Of a stretch of DNA of 8,411 bases, positions 1-6,693 are shown in pieces. A program made the translations under genes and the position numbers. Every line of letters begins with the position of its first letter. The first letter of the stretch is position 1. The stretch lies in NCBI GenBank assembly GCA_964598495.1, contig CAZRBY010000036.1:1-8411 (forward strand). The letters run 5' to 3'. The notes beneath the pieces are model-generated. The model did no database searches and was not told the DNA's origin. It saw nothing but the letters and a program-made list of their open reading frames with translations. Source of the DNA: Cacconaster sp964598495. GTDB lineage: Bacteria; Bacteroidota; Bacteroidia; Bacteroidales; UBA932.

Positions 1-498
1 GCTCTTCTGCTTGAATCCGTAGAGTTTGCCGGCGAAATGTGCATTGTAGCGCAGGAAGTCGATAAGTTCACAAGCTGCATCAATTTCAGACTGGTAGATA
101 TTTTTGCTCTGTCCAAGCATTGTGGCAGCATTGATGACAGCACGGTACTTTCCCGCAATCAAGTCGGCAATCTTAAGCAGGATAGTGGCGCGAACAGTCC
201 AGTCGAGCTCCGACCACTCTTTATGAGCCTCCATTGCTGCATCTATAGCCATCTGTACCTCCTTCTCCCCCGCCTTGTGGTAGGTGGCGAGCACATGCTG
301 ATGGTTATGTGGCATCACCACTTTGCCAGTGTTACCGGTTCGTACCTCCTTGCCTCCGATGATCAGGGGGATCTCTATCACTTGAGAACTCTGTTTCTTG
401 AGTTCTGCCTCAAGCGCTTCCCTTTCAGGAGAACCTTTGAGATATGTTTTTACCGGTTCATTTGCCGGCAGCGGAAAAGAAAATATTGCATTTTTCAT
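1..498 (-). CDS. pruA: 1-pyrroline-5-carboxylate dehydrogenase (L-glutamate gamma-semialdehyde dehydrogenase), N-terminal part
   Basis: The reverse strand from 498 to 1 reads as 166 uninterrupted codons starting MKNAIFSFPLPANEPVKTYL and running off the window edge. The segment RAVINAATMLGQSKNIYQSE followed by IDAACELIDFLRYN is characteristic of the long P5C dehydrogenases of the aldehyde dehydrogenase superfamily, which oxidise glutamate semialdehyde to glutamate with NAD+ in the last step of proline breakdown in the cytoplasm. IIGGKEVRTGNTG is the usual early strand of the ALDH fold. Full-length relatives are about 540 residues, so roughly 30% is visible; the NAD-binding region and the catalytic Cys and Glu lie outside the window. 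The start is the first ATG after an AT-rich leader and sits about 25 bp downstream of a perfect -7 element. Family assignment is by recognition of the N-terminal segment only. Confidence 0.9.
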   Translation of the reverse strand, partial: MKNAIFSFPLPANEPVKTYLKGSPEREALEAELKKQSSQVIEIPLIIGGKEVRTGNTGKVVMPHNHQHVLATYHKAGEKEVQMAIDAAMEAHKEWSELDWTVRATILLKIADLIAGKYRAVINAATMLGQSKNIYQSEIDAACELIDFLRYNAHFAGKLYGFKQKS

Positions 499-523
499 AT
501 TGATTGTTGTTTTAATTATTTAG

Positions 524-531
524 CAAATATA
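524..531 (-). promoter_or_regulatory. Predicted -7 promoter element for pruA
   Basis: The minus strand reads TATATTTG, a full match to the Bacteroidota sigma-factor -7 consensus TAnnTTTG, ending 25 bp before the pruA ATG. No clear TTTG -33 element lies at the expected distance, so the call rests on the -7 match and its position. Its upstream region overlaps the promoter of the divergent omega-amidase gene. Confidence 0.55.
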
Positions 532-552
532 GCAAAATCAGAATAAATTTTC

Positions 553-560
553 TAATTTTG
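553..560 (+). promoter_or_regulatory. Predicted -7 promoter element for the omega-amidase gene
   Basis: The plus strand reads TAATTTTG, a full match to TAnnTTTG, ending 23 bp before the ATG at 584. This leaves a leader of roughly 15-20 bases with no Shine-Dalgarno sequence, which is normal for Bacteroidota. A -33 TTTG is not evident. Confidence 0.55.
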
Positions 561-583
561 ACACCCATTATTAACAAATTAGT

Positions 584-1345
584 ATGAAAACAGCACTTGT
601 ACAACATGATATCGTATGGGCGAAGCCAGAGATTAATTGTAACAACATATCCCGATTGCTTGATGGAATACCACAGGTAGACCTTGTAGTACTACCGGAA
701 ATGTTCTCAACAGGATTTGCCACAGAGCCCGAAGGTATTGCTGAAAATGAGCCCAGTTACTCTCTCGAATGGATGAAGAAGAGTGCTGCTAAAATGGATT
801 GCGCCATAGCCGGAAGTGTGGCATTGAAAACAAAAGAAGGCTATATCAATCGATTCTATTTTGTAAAACCTGACGGAGATGTAATTATCTATGATAAACG
901 CCACCTTTTCACATACGGGGGCGAACATCTGACCTTCAAACCCGGAAATGAACGAGTTATAATTGAGTGGCGAGGAGTGAGGATACTTCCCATCATCTGC
1001 TACGACCTGCGTTTCCCGGTATGGAGTCGCTATCGCGGTGACTATGATATGATAATTTGCGTAGCCAGCTGGTCAATTCCCCGCCGTTATCATTGGGACA
1101 CACTCATCAGAGCAAGAGCTATCGAAAACCAGTGCTATATGGCAGCAGTAAACCGTATCGGCACCGACCCCAACTGCGAATATGATGGTGGTACGGTCTT
1201 CATTGACCCTTATGGACATCCTGTCGCTTCCTGCAATGACAACAAAGAAGAGGTCATCATCTGTGAAACCGACCTTCGGATGCTCAAAAATTACAGGAAA
1301 AAGTTTCCGGCTCTTGGAGACAGGGATCATTTTTCACTCCTTTGA
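584..1345 (+). CDS. yafV: Omega-amidase of the nitrilase superfamily (YafV/Nit2 type)
   Basis: This 253-residue protein is complete and has the expected length for E. coli YafV (about 256). The nitrilase triad is intact: Glu39 in VVLPEMFSTGF, Lys105 in YDKRHLFTYGGEH and Cys139 in PIICYDLRFPVWSR. WSIPRRYHWDTLIRARAIEN (about residues 166-185) and the C-terminal KKFPALGDRDHF also follow YafV. Family knowledge: these cytoplasmic enzymes hydrolyse 2-oxoglutaramate and 2-oxosuccinamate, by-products of glutamine or asparagine transamination, to 2-oxoglutarate or oxaloacetate plus ammonia, and are regarded as metabolite-repair enzymes. The gene is divergent from pruA, so both neighbours act near glutamate and 2-oxoglutarate. 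The ATG at 584 is chosen because it follows a -7 element closely and gives the usual MKTALVQHDIVW start. The substrate is inferred from family. Confidence 0.92.
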   Translation: MKTALVQHDIVWAKPEINCNNISRLLDGIPQVDLVVLPEMFSTGFATEPEGIAENEPSYSLEWMKKSAAKMDCAIAGSVALKTKEGYINRFYFVKPDGDVIIYDKRHLFTYGGEHLTFKPGNERVIIEWRGVRILPIICYDLRFPVWSRYRGDYDMIICVASWSIPRRYHWDTLIRARAIENQCYMAAVNRIGTDPNCEYDGGTVFIDPYGHPVASCNDNKEEVIICETDLRMLKNYRKKFPALGDRDHFSLL

Positions 1346-1414
1346 TAGAACCTCTGACAAAACTTCCGTAAGAATTATTACTCGAAACAACATTTTCCGG
1401 CTTCCTTAAATTAT

Positions 1415-2221
1415 CTACGCCGGTAAAGAGAATCTGACAATGAGACCGATTCCAGATGGGCCGGCAGAGGCGGAAATGGTGCCTCCGTGGGCCTGAACAG
1501 CATTTTTGACAATAGAAAGGCCAAGGCCGGTACCACCGGAAGCCCCCTCTCCGCGTGTACGACCCTTGTCAACACGATAAAACCGTTCGAAAATACGGTT
1601 CAGATGCTTTTCGGGAATTCCGGAGCCATTATCGGAAACTTCAAACTCAATGCAATCCTCTCTTCTGATACAGGTAATCCTCAAAGTATCTGCTCCTGAT
1701 GCATACATCACTGCATTTTCCACCAGATTGCGAAAAATTGAGTAGAGAAGTCCCTGATCACCTCTGACAAAAAGATAATCAGGAATATCCAGCTTTACAA
1801 CAATACCTGAGGAGTCGAGTTTGCCCTTGAAATCTTCTATAACATCATTGATAATACGCTCCAGGTCCACTCCATCCTCCATTGTGAATCTCCCTTCATC
1901 AAGACGAGAAACGGTGGACATATAGGCCATAAGACGCGTCATTCGATCACTTTGCGAAAGACAACGCTCAAGAAAGTGGCGACGCTTCTCATCGGGAAGG
2001 TCAGGATTGGCTACCAGAGTCTCCAAATAACCGTGAATGCTCGCTATGGGAGTCTTGATTTCGTGCGCAACATTCTGTGTCAGCTGCCGTTTAATTCGGC
2101 TCTTATCCTTCTCACTGCGCGACAGACTTCTATATAGTTTCACATTATAGAACATCAGTATTACCGCCAAGAGCAGCAGCACTAGCGCAATTATACTTAT
2201 GATAAGGAGACTGTTTTGCAT
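1415..2221 (-). CDS. phoR: PhoR-like sensor histidine kinase, minimal form without periplasmic or PAS sensor domain
   Basis: This is a 268-residue inner-membrane kinase. One hydrophobic helix spans about residues 5-25, followed directly by the dimerisation and phosphoacceptor region with H-box NVAHEIKTPIASIHG (phosphorylated His53). The ATPase domain has N-box RNLVENA (Asn165, Asn169), G1 DNGSGI from Asp197, F-box FERFYR (211-216) and G2 GTGLGLSIVK (230-239), so all catalytic motifs are present. E. coli PhoR is about 430 residues with a PAS domain; here only about 25 residues separate membrane and H-box, with no PAS or HAMP. The gene starts one base after the response regulator stop (TGA, T, ATG), with an in-frame TAG just upstream fixing the start, so the two are co-transcribed and probably translationally coupled. 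The phosphate role comes from the PhoB-like partner and the adjacent phosphate symporters. A kinase with another signal is possible. Confidence 0.9.
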   Translation of the reverse strand: MQNSLLIISIIALVLLLLAVILMFYNVKLYRSLSRSEKDKSRIKRQLTQNVAHEIKTPIASIHGYLETLVANPDLPDEKRRHFLERCLSQSDRMTRLMAYMSTVSRLDEGRFTMEDGVDLERIINDVIEDFKGKLDSSGIVVKLDIPDYLFVRGDQGLLYSIFRNLVENAVMYASGADTLRITCIRREDCIEFEVSDNGSGIPEKHLNRIFERFYRVDKGRTRGEGASGGTGLGLSIVKNAVQAHGGTISASAGPSGIGLIVRFSLPA

Positions 2222-2222
2222 A

Positions 2223-2918
2223 TCATTCTATTTCAAATGAATATCCATACCCAATTCTGGTCTTGATGCAACTCCCAAGAGGACCCAACTTGCGACGCAA
2301 ACGAGTTATGTTCACATCCACCGTTCGGTCGGTCACTATCACATCCGTAGGCCACACCGTTGATATGATTTGTTCTCTTGAGAATACCTTAGGAGAGTTG
2401 CTGAAAAGCAACTGCAGCACTTCAAACTCAAGTTTGGTTAGCCTAAGATCGCGTCCGTCAGCAAAAGCCGCCTTTTGCTCTGCATCTATGGTCAGTGCAA
2501 TCCCGGAATGCACCAAATCATTCTCACTAGAGGCCTCATTTCCCTGCTGCGGTACACAACGCCTGAGTACCGCACGAATACGCGCTTTGAGTTCCGCTAT
2601 TCTGACCGGTTTGCAGATATAGTCGTCACCACCCGCTTCCAAACCTCTGACCACATCGGAACTCTCACCCAGCGCAGTAGTGAAGATAATAGGTATATTA
2701 GCGGTGGAGGGATTTTCGCGTAAGATTGACGCCAAACGAAAGCCTGATATGCCTCCCAACATCACATCGAGCAGCAACAGATCGTACGAGGCAATATCCA
2801 TTTTCATTGCGGCTTCCGCTGAATTAGCGATATCCACTTGATGTCCATCCTGCTCCAGATTGAACTGTAAAATCTCGCAAATATCAACCTCATCTTCGAT
2901 TACCAGTATACGTGCCAT
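2223..2918 (-). CDS. phoB: PhoB-like OmpR-family response regulator
   Basis: This 231-residue transcription factor has a receiver domain at residues 1-120 and an OmpR-type winged helix at about 136-229. Receiver residues are intact: acidic pair Glu8/Asp9, phosphoacceptor Asp51 in LLLLDVML, Thr81 in IIFTTAL, and Lys103 in DDYICKPV. The DNA-binding part, from LRLTKLEFEVLQLL through FSREQIISTVW to TDRTVDVNITRLRRKLG (recognition helix about 196-212) and GYGYSF, follows E. coli PhoB closely, including the WxxxVxVxDRTVDVxIxRLR pattern. It is expected to bind direct repeats upstream of phosphate-starvation genes once phosphorylated by the kinase encoded next. The gene lies divergently beside two Na+/phosphate symporter genes that carry 11-bp-spaced repeats in their promoters. 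An orthologue of another OmpR-family regulator cannot be excluded from sequence, but context and the recognition helix favour PhoB. Confidence 0.92.
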   Translation of the reverse strand: MARILVIEDEVDICEILQFNLEQDGHQVDIANSAEAAMKMDIASYDLLLLDVMLGGISGFRLASILRENPSTANIPIIFTTALGESSDVVRGLEAGGDDYICKPVRIAELKARIRAVLRRCVPQQGNEASSENDLVHSGIALTIDAEQKAAFADGRDLRLTKLEFEVLQLLFSNSPKVFSREQIISTVWPTDVIVTDRTVDVNITRLRRKLGPLGSCIKTRIGYGYSFEIE

Positions 2919-2935
2919 TAAAAGGGTATTTTGTG

Positions 2936-2943
2936 CAAATTTA
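2936..2943 (-). promoter_or_regulatory. Predicted -7 promoter element for the phoB-phoR operon
   Basis: The minus strand reads TAAATTTG, a full TAnnTTTG match ending 17 bp before the phoB ATG at 2918. A TTG about 19-21 bp upstream could be a partial -33 element. It shares the 160-bp spacer with the first symporter promoter. Confidence 0.5.
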
Positions 2944-2989
2944 CAAATATCTGCGCCATTACAAGGCTATTTTTTGATTTTACAATAAA

Positions 2990-3018
2990 TGTCACACAAT
3001 TGTAATACAACTTAAACG
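2990..3018 (+). promoter_or_regulatory. Pho-box-like triple direct repeat upstream of symporter 1
   Basis: Three 7-bp units lie in 11-bp register: TGTCACA (2990-2996), TGTAATA (3001-3007) and TTAAACG (3012-3018), separated by CAAT and CAAC. The E. coli Pho box is likewise built of 7-bp units (CTGTCAT) with 4-bp spacers, one helical turn apart, each bound by a PhoB monomer. The third unit ends exactly 20 bp before the -7 element and so occupies the -33 position, as Pho boxes replace -35. The same layout recurs before the second symporter. Binding by the neighbouring PhoB-like protein is inferred. Confidence 0.65.
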
Positions 3019-3038
3019 TTAGTGTAAAATATTATTAG

Positions 3039-3046
3039 CACTTTTG
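3039..3046 (+). promoter_or_regulatory. Predicted -7 element of symporter 1 promoter
   Basis: CACTTTTG matches TAnnTTTG except at the first base. It lies in a 26-bp block (3025-3050) that is identical before the second symporter, while the adjacent leader sequences differ. No -33 TTTG is present; the repeat array sits there instead, which fits an activator-dependent promoter. Confidence 0.6.
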
Positions 3047-3078
3047 CAACCTATTGTACCATTATCAAAAGTAAAGAA

Positions 3079-4785
3079 ATGCTATTACAGATCCTCACCC
3101 TTTTAGGAGCACTTGGAATGTTTTTGTTCGGTATGAACATGATGAGTTCCGGTCTTCAAAAGGCAGCAGGAGACAGACTCCGAAAGCTCCTATCCTCAAT
3201 CACATCCAATCGCTTCAAAGGAGTGATGACCGGTCTTGTCATCACATCCATAATACAGTCTTCAAGTGCTACCACAGTGATGGTCGTAGGGTTTGTCAAT
3301 GCCGGACTGCTGACGCTTTTACAGGCTATAGGAGTGATAATGGGTGCCAATATCGGTACTACAATGACCGCATGGATCATTTCACTGCTGGGATTCAAGG
3401 CGGACATCTCCATCCTCGCAGTTCCTCTGATGGCTTTGGGATTCATTCTCAGCATGATGAAGTCCAACAAAAGAAAACACATCGGCGAGTTTGTAATAGG
3501 ATTCGCTCTTCTTTTTCTCGGACTCTCATTTATGAAATCCTCAGTACCCGACCTGCAGTCCTCACCCGAGATTCTCTCATTTATCCGGGGATGGGGCGAT
3601 TACGGATTCGGTTCAGTGCTGCTTTTCGTGCTTCTTGGCACAGTTCTCACCCTCATACTCCAATCCTCCAGCGCTACAGTAGCTTTGACAATGATTATGC
3701 TCACTTTGGGCTGGATGCCCTTCGAACATGCGGCAGCAATGGTTCTCGGTGAAAATATAGGTACCACCATCACGGCAAATATAGCAGCAGCAGTCGGCAA
3801 TACATCTGCAAAGCGAGCAGCACTGGCTCACACAGTATTCAATGTCTTCGGAGTTGTCTGGGCACTGATACTTTTTCGCCCCTTCGTGGGATTTGTTGGC
3901 AGCATCATAGGCTCAATGGGGCTCCCCAACCCAGCTAAAATCGGACTGGAAGTAGCCACAGAAGCTAATCAGACCGCACTTCTTTATGGTCTGTCTATGC
4001 TCCACACCTTATTCAATATAATAACCACCCTCATATTGGTATGGTTCTGTCCACAGATTGCAAAACTTGTGAGCACCATCCTCAAGATGCCTAAGAGCAC
4101 TGATGAACAAGAAGTTTTCCGCCTCAAATACATAGAGGGCGGTCCGGTCTCCACTGCAGAGCTCTCTATCAAACAGGCACTTAAGGAGGTAGTACACTTT
4201 GGACGCATCTCCCAGAAAGGTCTCGACTATGCATTAAAGGCCGTGAACAGCAAAACCGGAGACGAGTTTGACACCTACCGCCAAAAACTGGTGAAATACG
4301 AAGAAATATCTGACAGGATGGAGCGCGAAATCGCCACCTACCTCCATAAAATTCCTTCAACCGATATTAGTACCGGCACTTCAGAACAAATTCGCACAAT
4401 CTACAGGATTAGCAGCGAGCTTGAGAGCCTGGGCGACAGCGGTGAGAGAATAGGCAACATTATCGTCCGTCGTAACCTTCACAACAAGACATTCAAAGAG
4501 GAAGAACTCAAGAACATCTCCAATATGTTTGACAAGGTCAACAACGCATACGATGTTATGATTGCCAATCTCTCCCTTGCTGCCGACGGCAAACCGGTGG
4601 ACCTCATTTCTGCTCAAAATGCAGAGGTACATATCAACCAGATGCGTAACGACCTCCGTGATGAAGAGATGTATAAGATGGAAGGCAAGGGTGACTTTCT
4701 GACAAGTGTCTATTACCTTGACCTTATCTCTGAACTGGAAAGAATGGGCGACTACATCATCAATGTATCTCAGGCGCTGAGATAA
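3079..4785 (+). CDS. Na+/phosphate symporter with C-terminal PhoU-like domain, copy 1
   Basis: This 568-residue inner-membrane protein belongs to the Na/Pi-cotransporter (NptA/PNaS, SLC34-like) family and imports phosphate with sodium. Two inverted-topology repeats are visible, each with the family signature QSSSAT (residues 60-65 and 195-200), followed by GANIGTT (89-95) and GENIGTT (224-230). Hydrophobic segments run from residue 1 to about 335. Residues from about 355 to 568 form a soluble helical PhoU-like region with two ExxxD motifs, Glu449-Asp453 (ELESLGDSGERIGN) and Glu554-Asp558 (SELERMGDY), the type that binds metal clusters in PhoU. The length and domain order are normal for the family. 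It has its own Pho-box-like promoter and a terminator overlapping its last codons. It is about 87% identical to the next gene (about 75 differences counted by eye, no gaps). Confidence 0.95.
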   Translation: MLLQILTLLGALGMFLFGMNMMSSGLQKAAGDRLRKLLSSITSNRFKGVMTGLVITSIIQSSSATTVMVVGFVNAGLLTLLQAIGVIMGANIGTTMTAWIISLLGFKADISILAVPLMALGFILSMMKSNKRKHIGEFVIGFALLFLGLSFMKSSVPDLQSSPEILSFIRGWGDYGFGSVLLFVLLGTVLTLILQSSSATVALTMIMLTLGWMPFEHAAAMVLGENIGTTITANIAAAVGNTSAKRAALAHTVFNVFGVVWALILFRPFVGFVGSIIGSMGLPNPAKIGLEVATEANQTALLYGLSMLHTLFNIITTLILVWFCPQIAKLVSTILKMPKSTDEQEVFRLKYIEGGPVSTAELSIKQALKEVVHFGRISQKGLDYALKAVNSKTGDEFDTYRQKLVKYEEISDRMEREIATYLHKIPSTDISTGTSEQIRTIYRISSELESLGDSGERIGNIIVRRNLHNKTFKEEELKNISNMFDKVNNAYDVMIANLSLAADGKPVDLISAQNAEVHINQMRNDLRDEEMYKMEGKGDFLTSVYYLDLISELERMGDYIINVSQALR

Positions 4786-4792
4786 TTTTTTT
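4766..4792 (+). terminator. Intrinsic terminator overlapping the end of symporter 1
   Basis: TATCTCAG (4766-4773) and CTGAGATA (4777-4784) form a perfect 8-bp stem with a GCG loop, followed after one A by seven Ts (4786-4792). The stop codon TAA (4783-4785) lies at the base of the downstream arm, so the last six sense codons and the stop encode the hairpin. The equivalent end of symporter 2 has neither the stem nor the T-run. Confidence 0.8.
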
Positions 4793-4892
4793 ATATAAAA
4801 CGACATCAGAGACAGCCTCGAGATAGCAATTAACCGGCCTTCTTTGCATTTTATGTTTCTAAATCTTCTACTTTACACTAATATAGGCAAAT

Positions 4893-4921
4893 TGTAATAC
4901 AATTGTAACATAAGTTAAACG
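4893..4921 (+). promoter_or_regulatory. Pho-box-like triple direct repeat upstream of symporter 2
   Basis: The units are TGTAATA (4893-4899), TGTAACA (4904-4910) and TTAAACG (4915-4921), with CAAT and TAAG spacers, in the same 11-bp register as before symporter 1. The third unit is identical in both promoters and again ends exactly 20 bp before the -7 element. Sequence just upstream and the leader downstream are not conserved between the copies, so the repeats and core promoter appear selectively kept. Confidence 0.65.
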
Positions 4922-4941
4922 GCGGTAAAAAATATTATTAG

Positions 4942-4949
4942 CACTTTTG
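4942..4949 (+). promoter_or_regulatory. Predicted -7 element of symporter 2 promoter
   Basis: CACTTTTG is identical to the element of copy 1 and sits in the shared 26-bp block (4928-4953). The leader to the ATG at 4969 is shorter than in copy 1 (19 against 32 bases after the element) and differs in sequence. Confidence 0.6.
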
Positions 4950-4968
4950 CAACCGAAAAGAAAAGATT

Positions 4969-6675
4969 ATGCTATTACAGATTCTCACACTTTTAGGAGC
5001 CCTCGGAATGTTCCTGTTCGGTATGAACATGATGAGTTCCGGTCTCCAAAAGGCATCAGGGGATAGACTTCGCAAGCTCCTCTCTTCAATTACATCAAAT
5101 CGCTTCAGAGGAGTGATAACCGGTCTAGGCATAACAGCACTTATACAGTCTTCCAGCGCTACAACAGTAATGGTCGTAGGCTTTGTCAATGCAGGGCTGC
5201 TGACGCTCATACAGGCCGTGGGAGTGATAATGGGTGCCAATATCGGTACCACGATGACAGCGTGGATCATCTCGCTGCTGGGATTTAAAGCGGACATCTC
5301 CATTATTGCAGTTCCTCTGATGGCTTTGGGATTTATTCTCAGCATGATGAAGTCCGAAAAGAGAAAAAATATCGGAGAGTTTGTAATAGGATTTGCGCTG
5401 CTCTTCCTGGGACTTTCATTTATGAAATCCTCCGTGCCCGACCTGGAGTCAACACCCGAAGTGCTCTCATTCATCCAGGGATGGACGAGTTACGGATTCG
5501 GCTTGGTGCTGCTTTTTCTCCTTATTGGCACAATCCTTACACTAATCCTTCAATCTTCAAGTGCTACAATTGCCCTGACGATGGTCATGCTCACTATGGG
5601 CTGGATGCCCTTCGAATTTGCAGCAGCAATGATTTTAGGCGAGAATATAGGCACAACCATCACAGCCAACATTGCAGCTACAGTCGGCAACACATCCGCA
5701 AAGAGAGCTGCGCTAGCCCACACAGTATTCAATGTCTTCGGAGTTGTATGGGCACTGATATTTTTTCGCCCTTTTGTGGGATTTATAGGTAACATAATAA
5801 GCTCACTAGGACTCCCCAACCCTACTGAAATAGGTCTTGAAGTAACATCCGATGCCAATCAGACCGCTCTTCTCTACGGTCTGTCGATGCTCCACACCGT
5901 ATTCAACGTAATAACCACTTTCATTCTGGTATGGTTCTGTCCCCAGATTGTGAAACTGGTCAGCGCAATCATCAAGATGCCAAAGGGCAGTGAGGAACAC
6001 GAAGTCTTCCGTCTCAAATACATAGAAGGTGGCCCCGTTTCCACTGCAGAACTCTCCATTAAACAGGCACTAAGGGAAGTAGTACACTTTGGACGCATCT
6101 CTCAGAAAGGTCTGGACTATGCATTGAAGGCCGTTAGCAGCAAAACCGGCGATGAATTTGATACCTACCGAAAAAAACTGGTGAAATATGAAGAAATCTC
6201 GGATAGAATGGAGCTCGAAATAGCTAACTATCTCCATAAAATCCCCACTGCCGAGATCAGCACTGCCACTTCAGAAAAAATCCGCACACTCTATAGCATT
6301 ATCGGTGAACTTGAGAGCCTGGGCGACAGTGGTGAGACCATCGGCAACATCATCGTCCGTCGCAACCTCCATAACAAGACATTCAACGAGGCAGAGCTGA
6401 AGAACATTGCCAATATGTTTGAAAGAGTCAATATCGCATACAATGTGATGATTGCGAATCTGACCTGTGCTGCCGACGGTAAACCGGTGGATCTTATTTC
6501 TGCTCAAAATGCAGAGGTGCAAATCAACCAGTTGCGCAACGACCTACGTGATGAGGAAATGTACAAGATGGAGGGCAAGTCCGACTTTCTGACAAGTGTC
6601 TATTATCTCGACCTCATCTCCGAACTCGAAAGAATGGGTGACTACATCATCAACGTTTCTCAAGCGCTGGTATAA
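4969..6675 (+). CDS. Na+/phosphate symporter with C-terminal PhoU-like domain, copy 2
   Basis: This is a second intact 568-residue symporter with the same architecture as its upstream neighbour: QSSSAT at 60-65 and 195-200, GANIGTT and GENIGTT, and a PhoU-like region from about 355 to the end with both ExxxD motifs kept. Compared with copy 1 there are no gaps; differences are conservative in membrane helices and denser at residues 271-293, 331-344 and 412-500, where charge changes occur (for example Arg443 to Ser, Arg457 to Thr). This pattern indicates an older tandem duplication with both copies under selection, not a fresh duplication or decaying copy. It has its own Pho-box-like promoter and a downstream hairpin, so it can be expressed independently. 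Whether the two differ in affinity or signalling cannot be told from sequence. Confidence 0.95.
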   Translation: MLLQILTLLGALGMFLFGMNMMSSGLQKASGDRLRKLLSSITSNRFRGVITGLGITALIQSSSATTVMVVGFVNAGLLTLIQAVGVIMGANIGTTMTAWIISLLGFKADISIIAVPLMALGFILSMMKSEKRKNIGEFVIGFALLFLGLSFMKSSVPDLESTPEVLSFIQGWTSYGFGLVLLFLLIGTILTLILQSSSATIALTMVMLTMGWMPFEFAAAMILGENIGTTITANIAATVGNTSAKRAALAHTVFNVFGVVWALIFFRPFVGFIGNIISSLGLPNPTEIGLEVTSDANQTALLYGLSMLHTVFNVITTFILVWFCPQIVKLVSAIIKMPKGSEEHEVFRLKYIEGGPVSTAELSIKQALREVVHFGRISQKGLDYALKAVSSKTGDEFDTYRKKLVKYEEISDRMELEIANYLHKIPTAEISTATSEKIRTLYSIIGELESLGDSGETIGNIIVRRNLHNKTFNEAELKNIANMFERVNIAYNVMIANLTCAADGKPVDLISAQNAEVQINQLRNDLRDEEMYKMEGKSDFLTSVYYLDLISELERMGDYIINVSQALV

Positions 6676-6693
6676 ACAATTTATAAAATCATA

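Noticed and set aside
37..546. Open frame of 169 codons on the plus strand
   Set aside because: It lies antisense to pruA, has no recognisable protein features, and the minus-strand frame matches P5C dehydrogenase clearly.
1346..1425. Possible terminator between the convergent yafV and phoR genes (CCGGC and GCCGG)
   Set aside because: Only a 5-bp stem with a 17-base loop and no following T-run on either strand; too weak to annotate.
2957..2985. Possible Pho-box units on the minus strand upstream of phoB (TGTAATG at 2957-2963, TGTAAA near 2980-2985)
   Set aside because: They are not in 11- or 22-bp register with each other and the distance to the phoB -7 element (13 bp) does not match the 20 bp seen in the symporter promoters.
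2996..3003. ACAATTGT palindrome, also present at 4899-4906, as a possible dyad operator
   Set aside because: It is created by the CAAT spacer joining the TGT start of the next repeat unit. The 11-bp direct-repeat model explains the full conserved region, including the third unit and spacing, so I prefer that, although a dyad-binding factor is not excluded.
4793..4892. Search for a small gene or RNA between the two symporters
   Set aside because: I see no credible start-stop frame, stable structure or -7 element in this stretch; it looks like diverged spacer.
4938..5474. Open frame of 178 codons antisense to symporter 2, with a similar shorter one (3156-3482) antisense to symporter 1
   Set aside because: The similarity of the two antisense frames follows from the similarity of the symporter genes; neither has a promoter or sensible composition.
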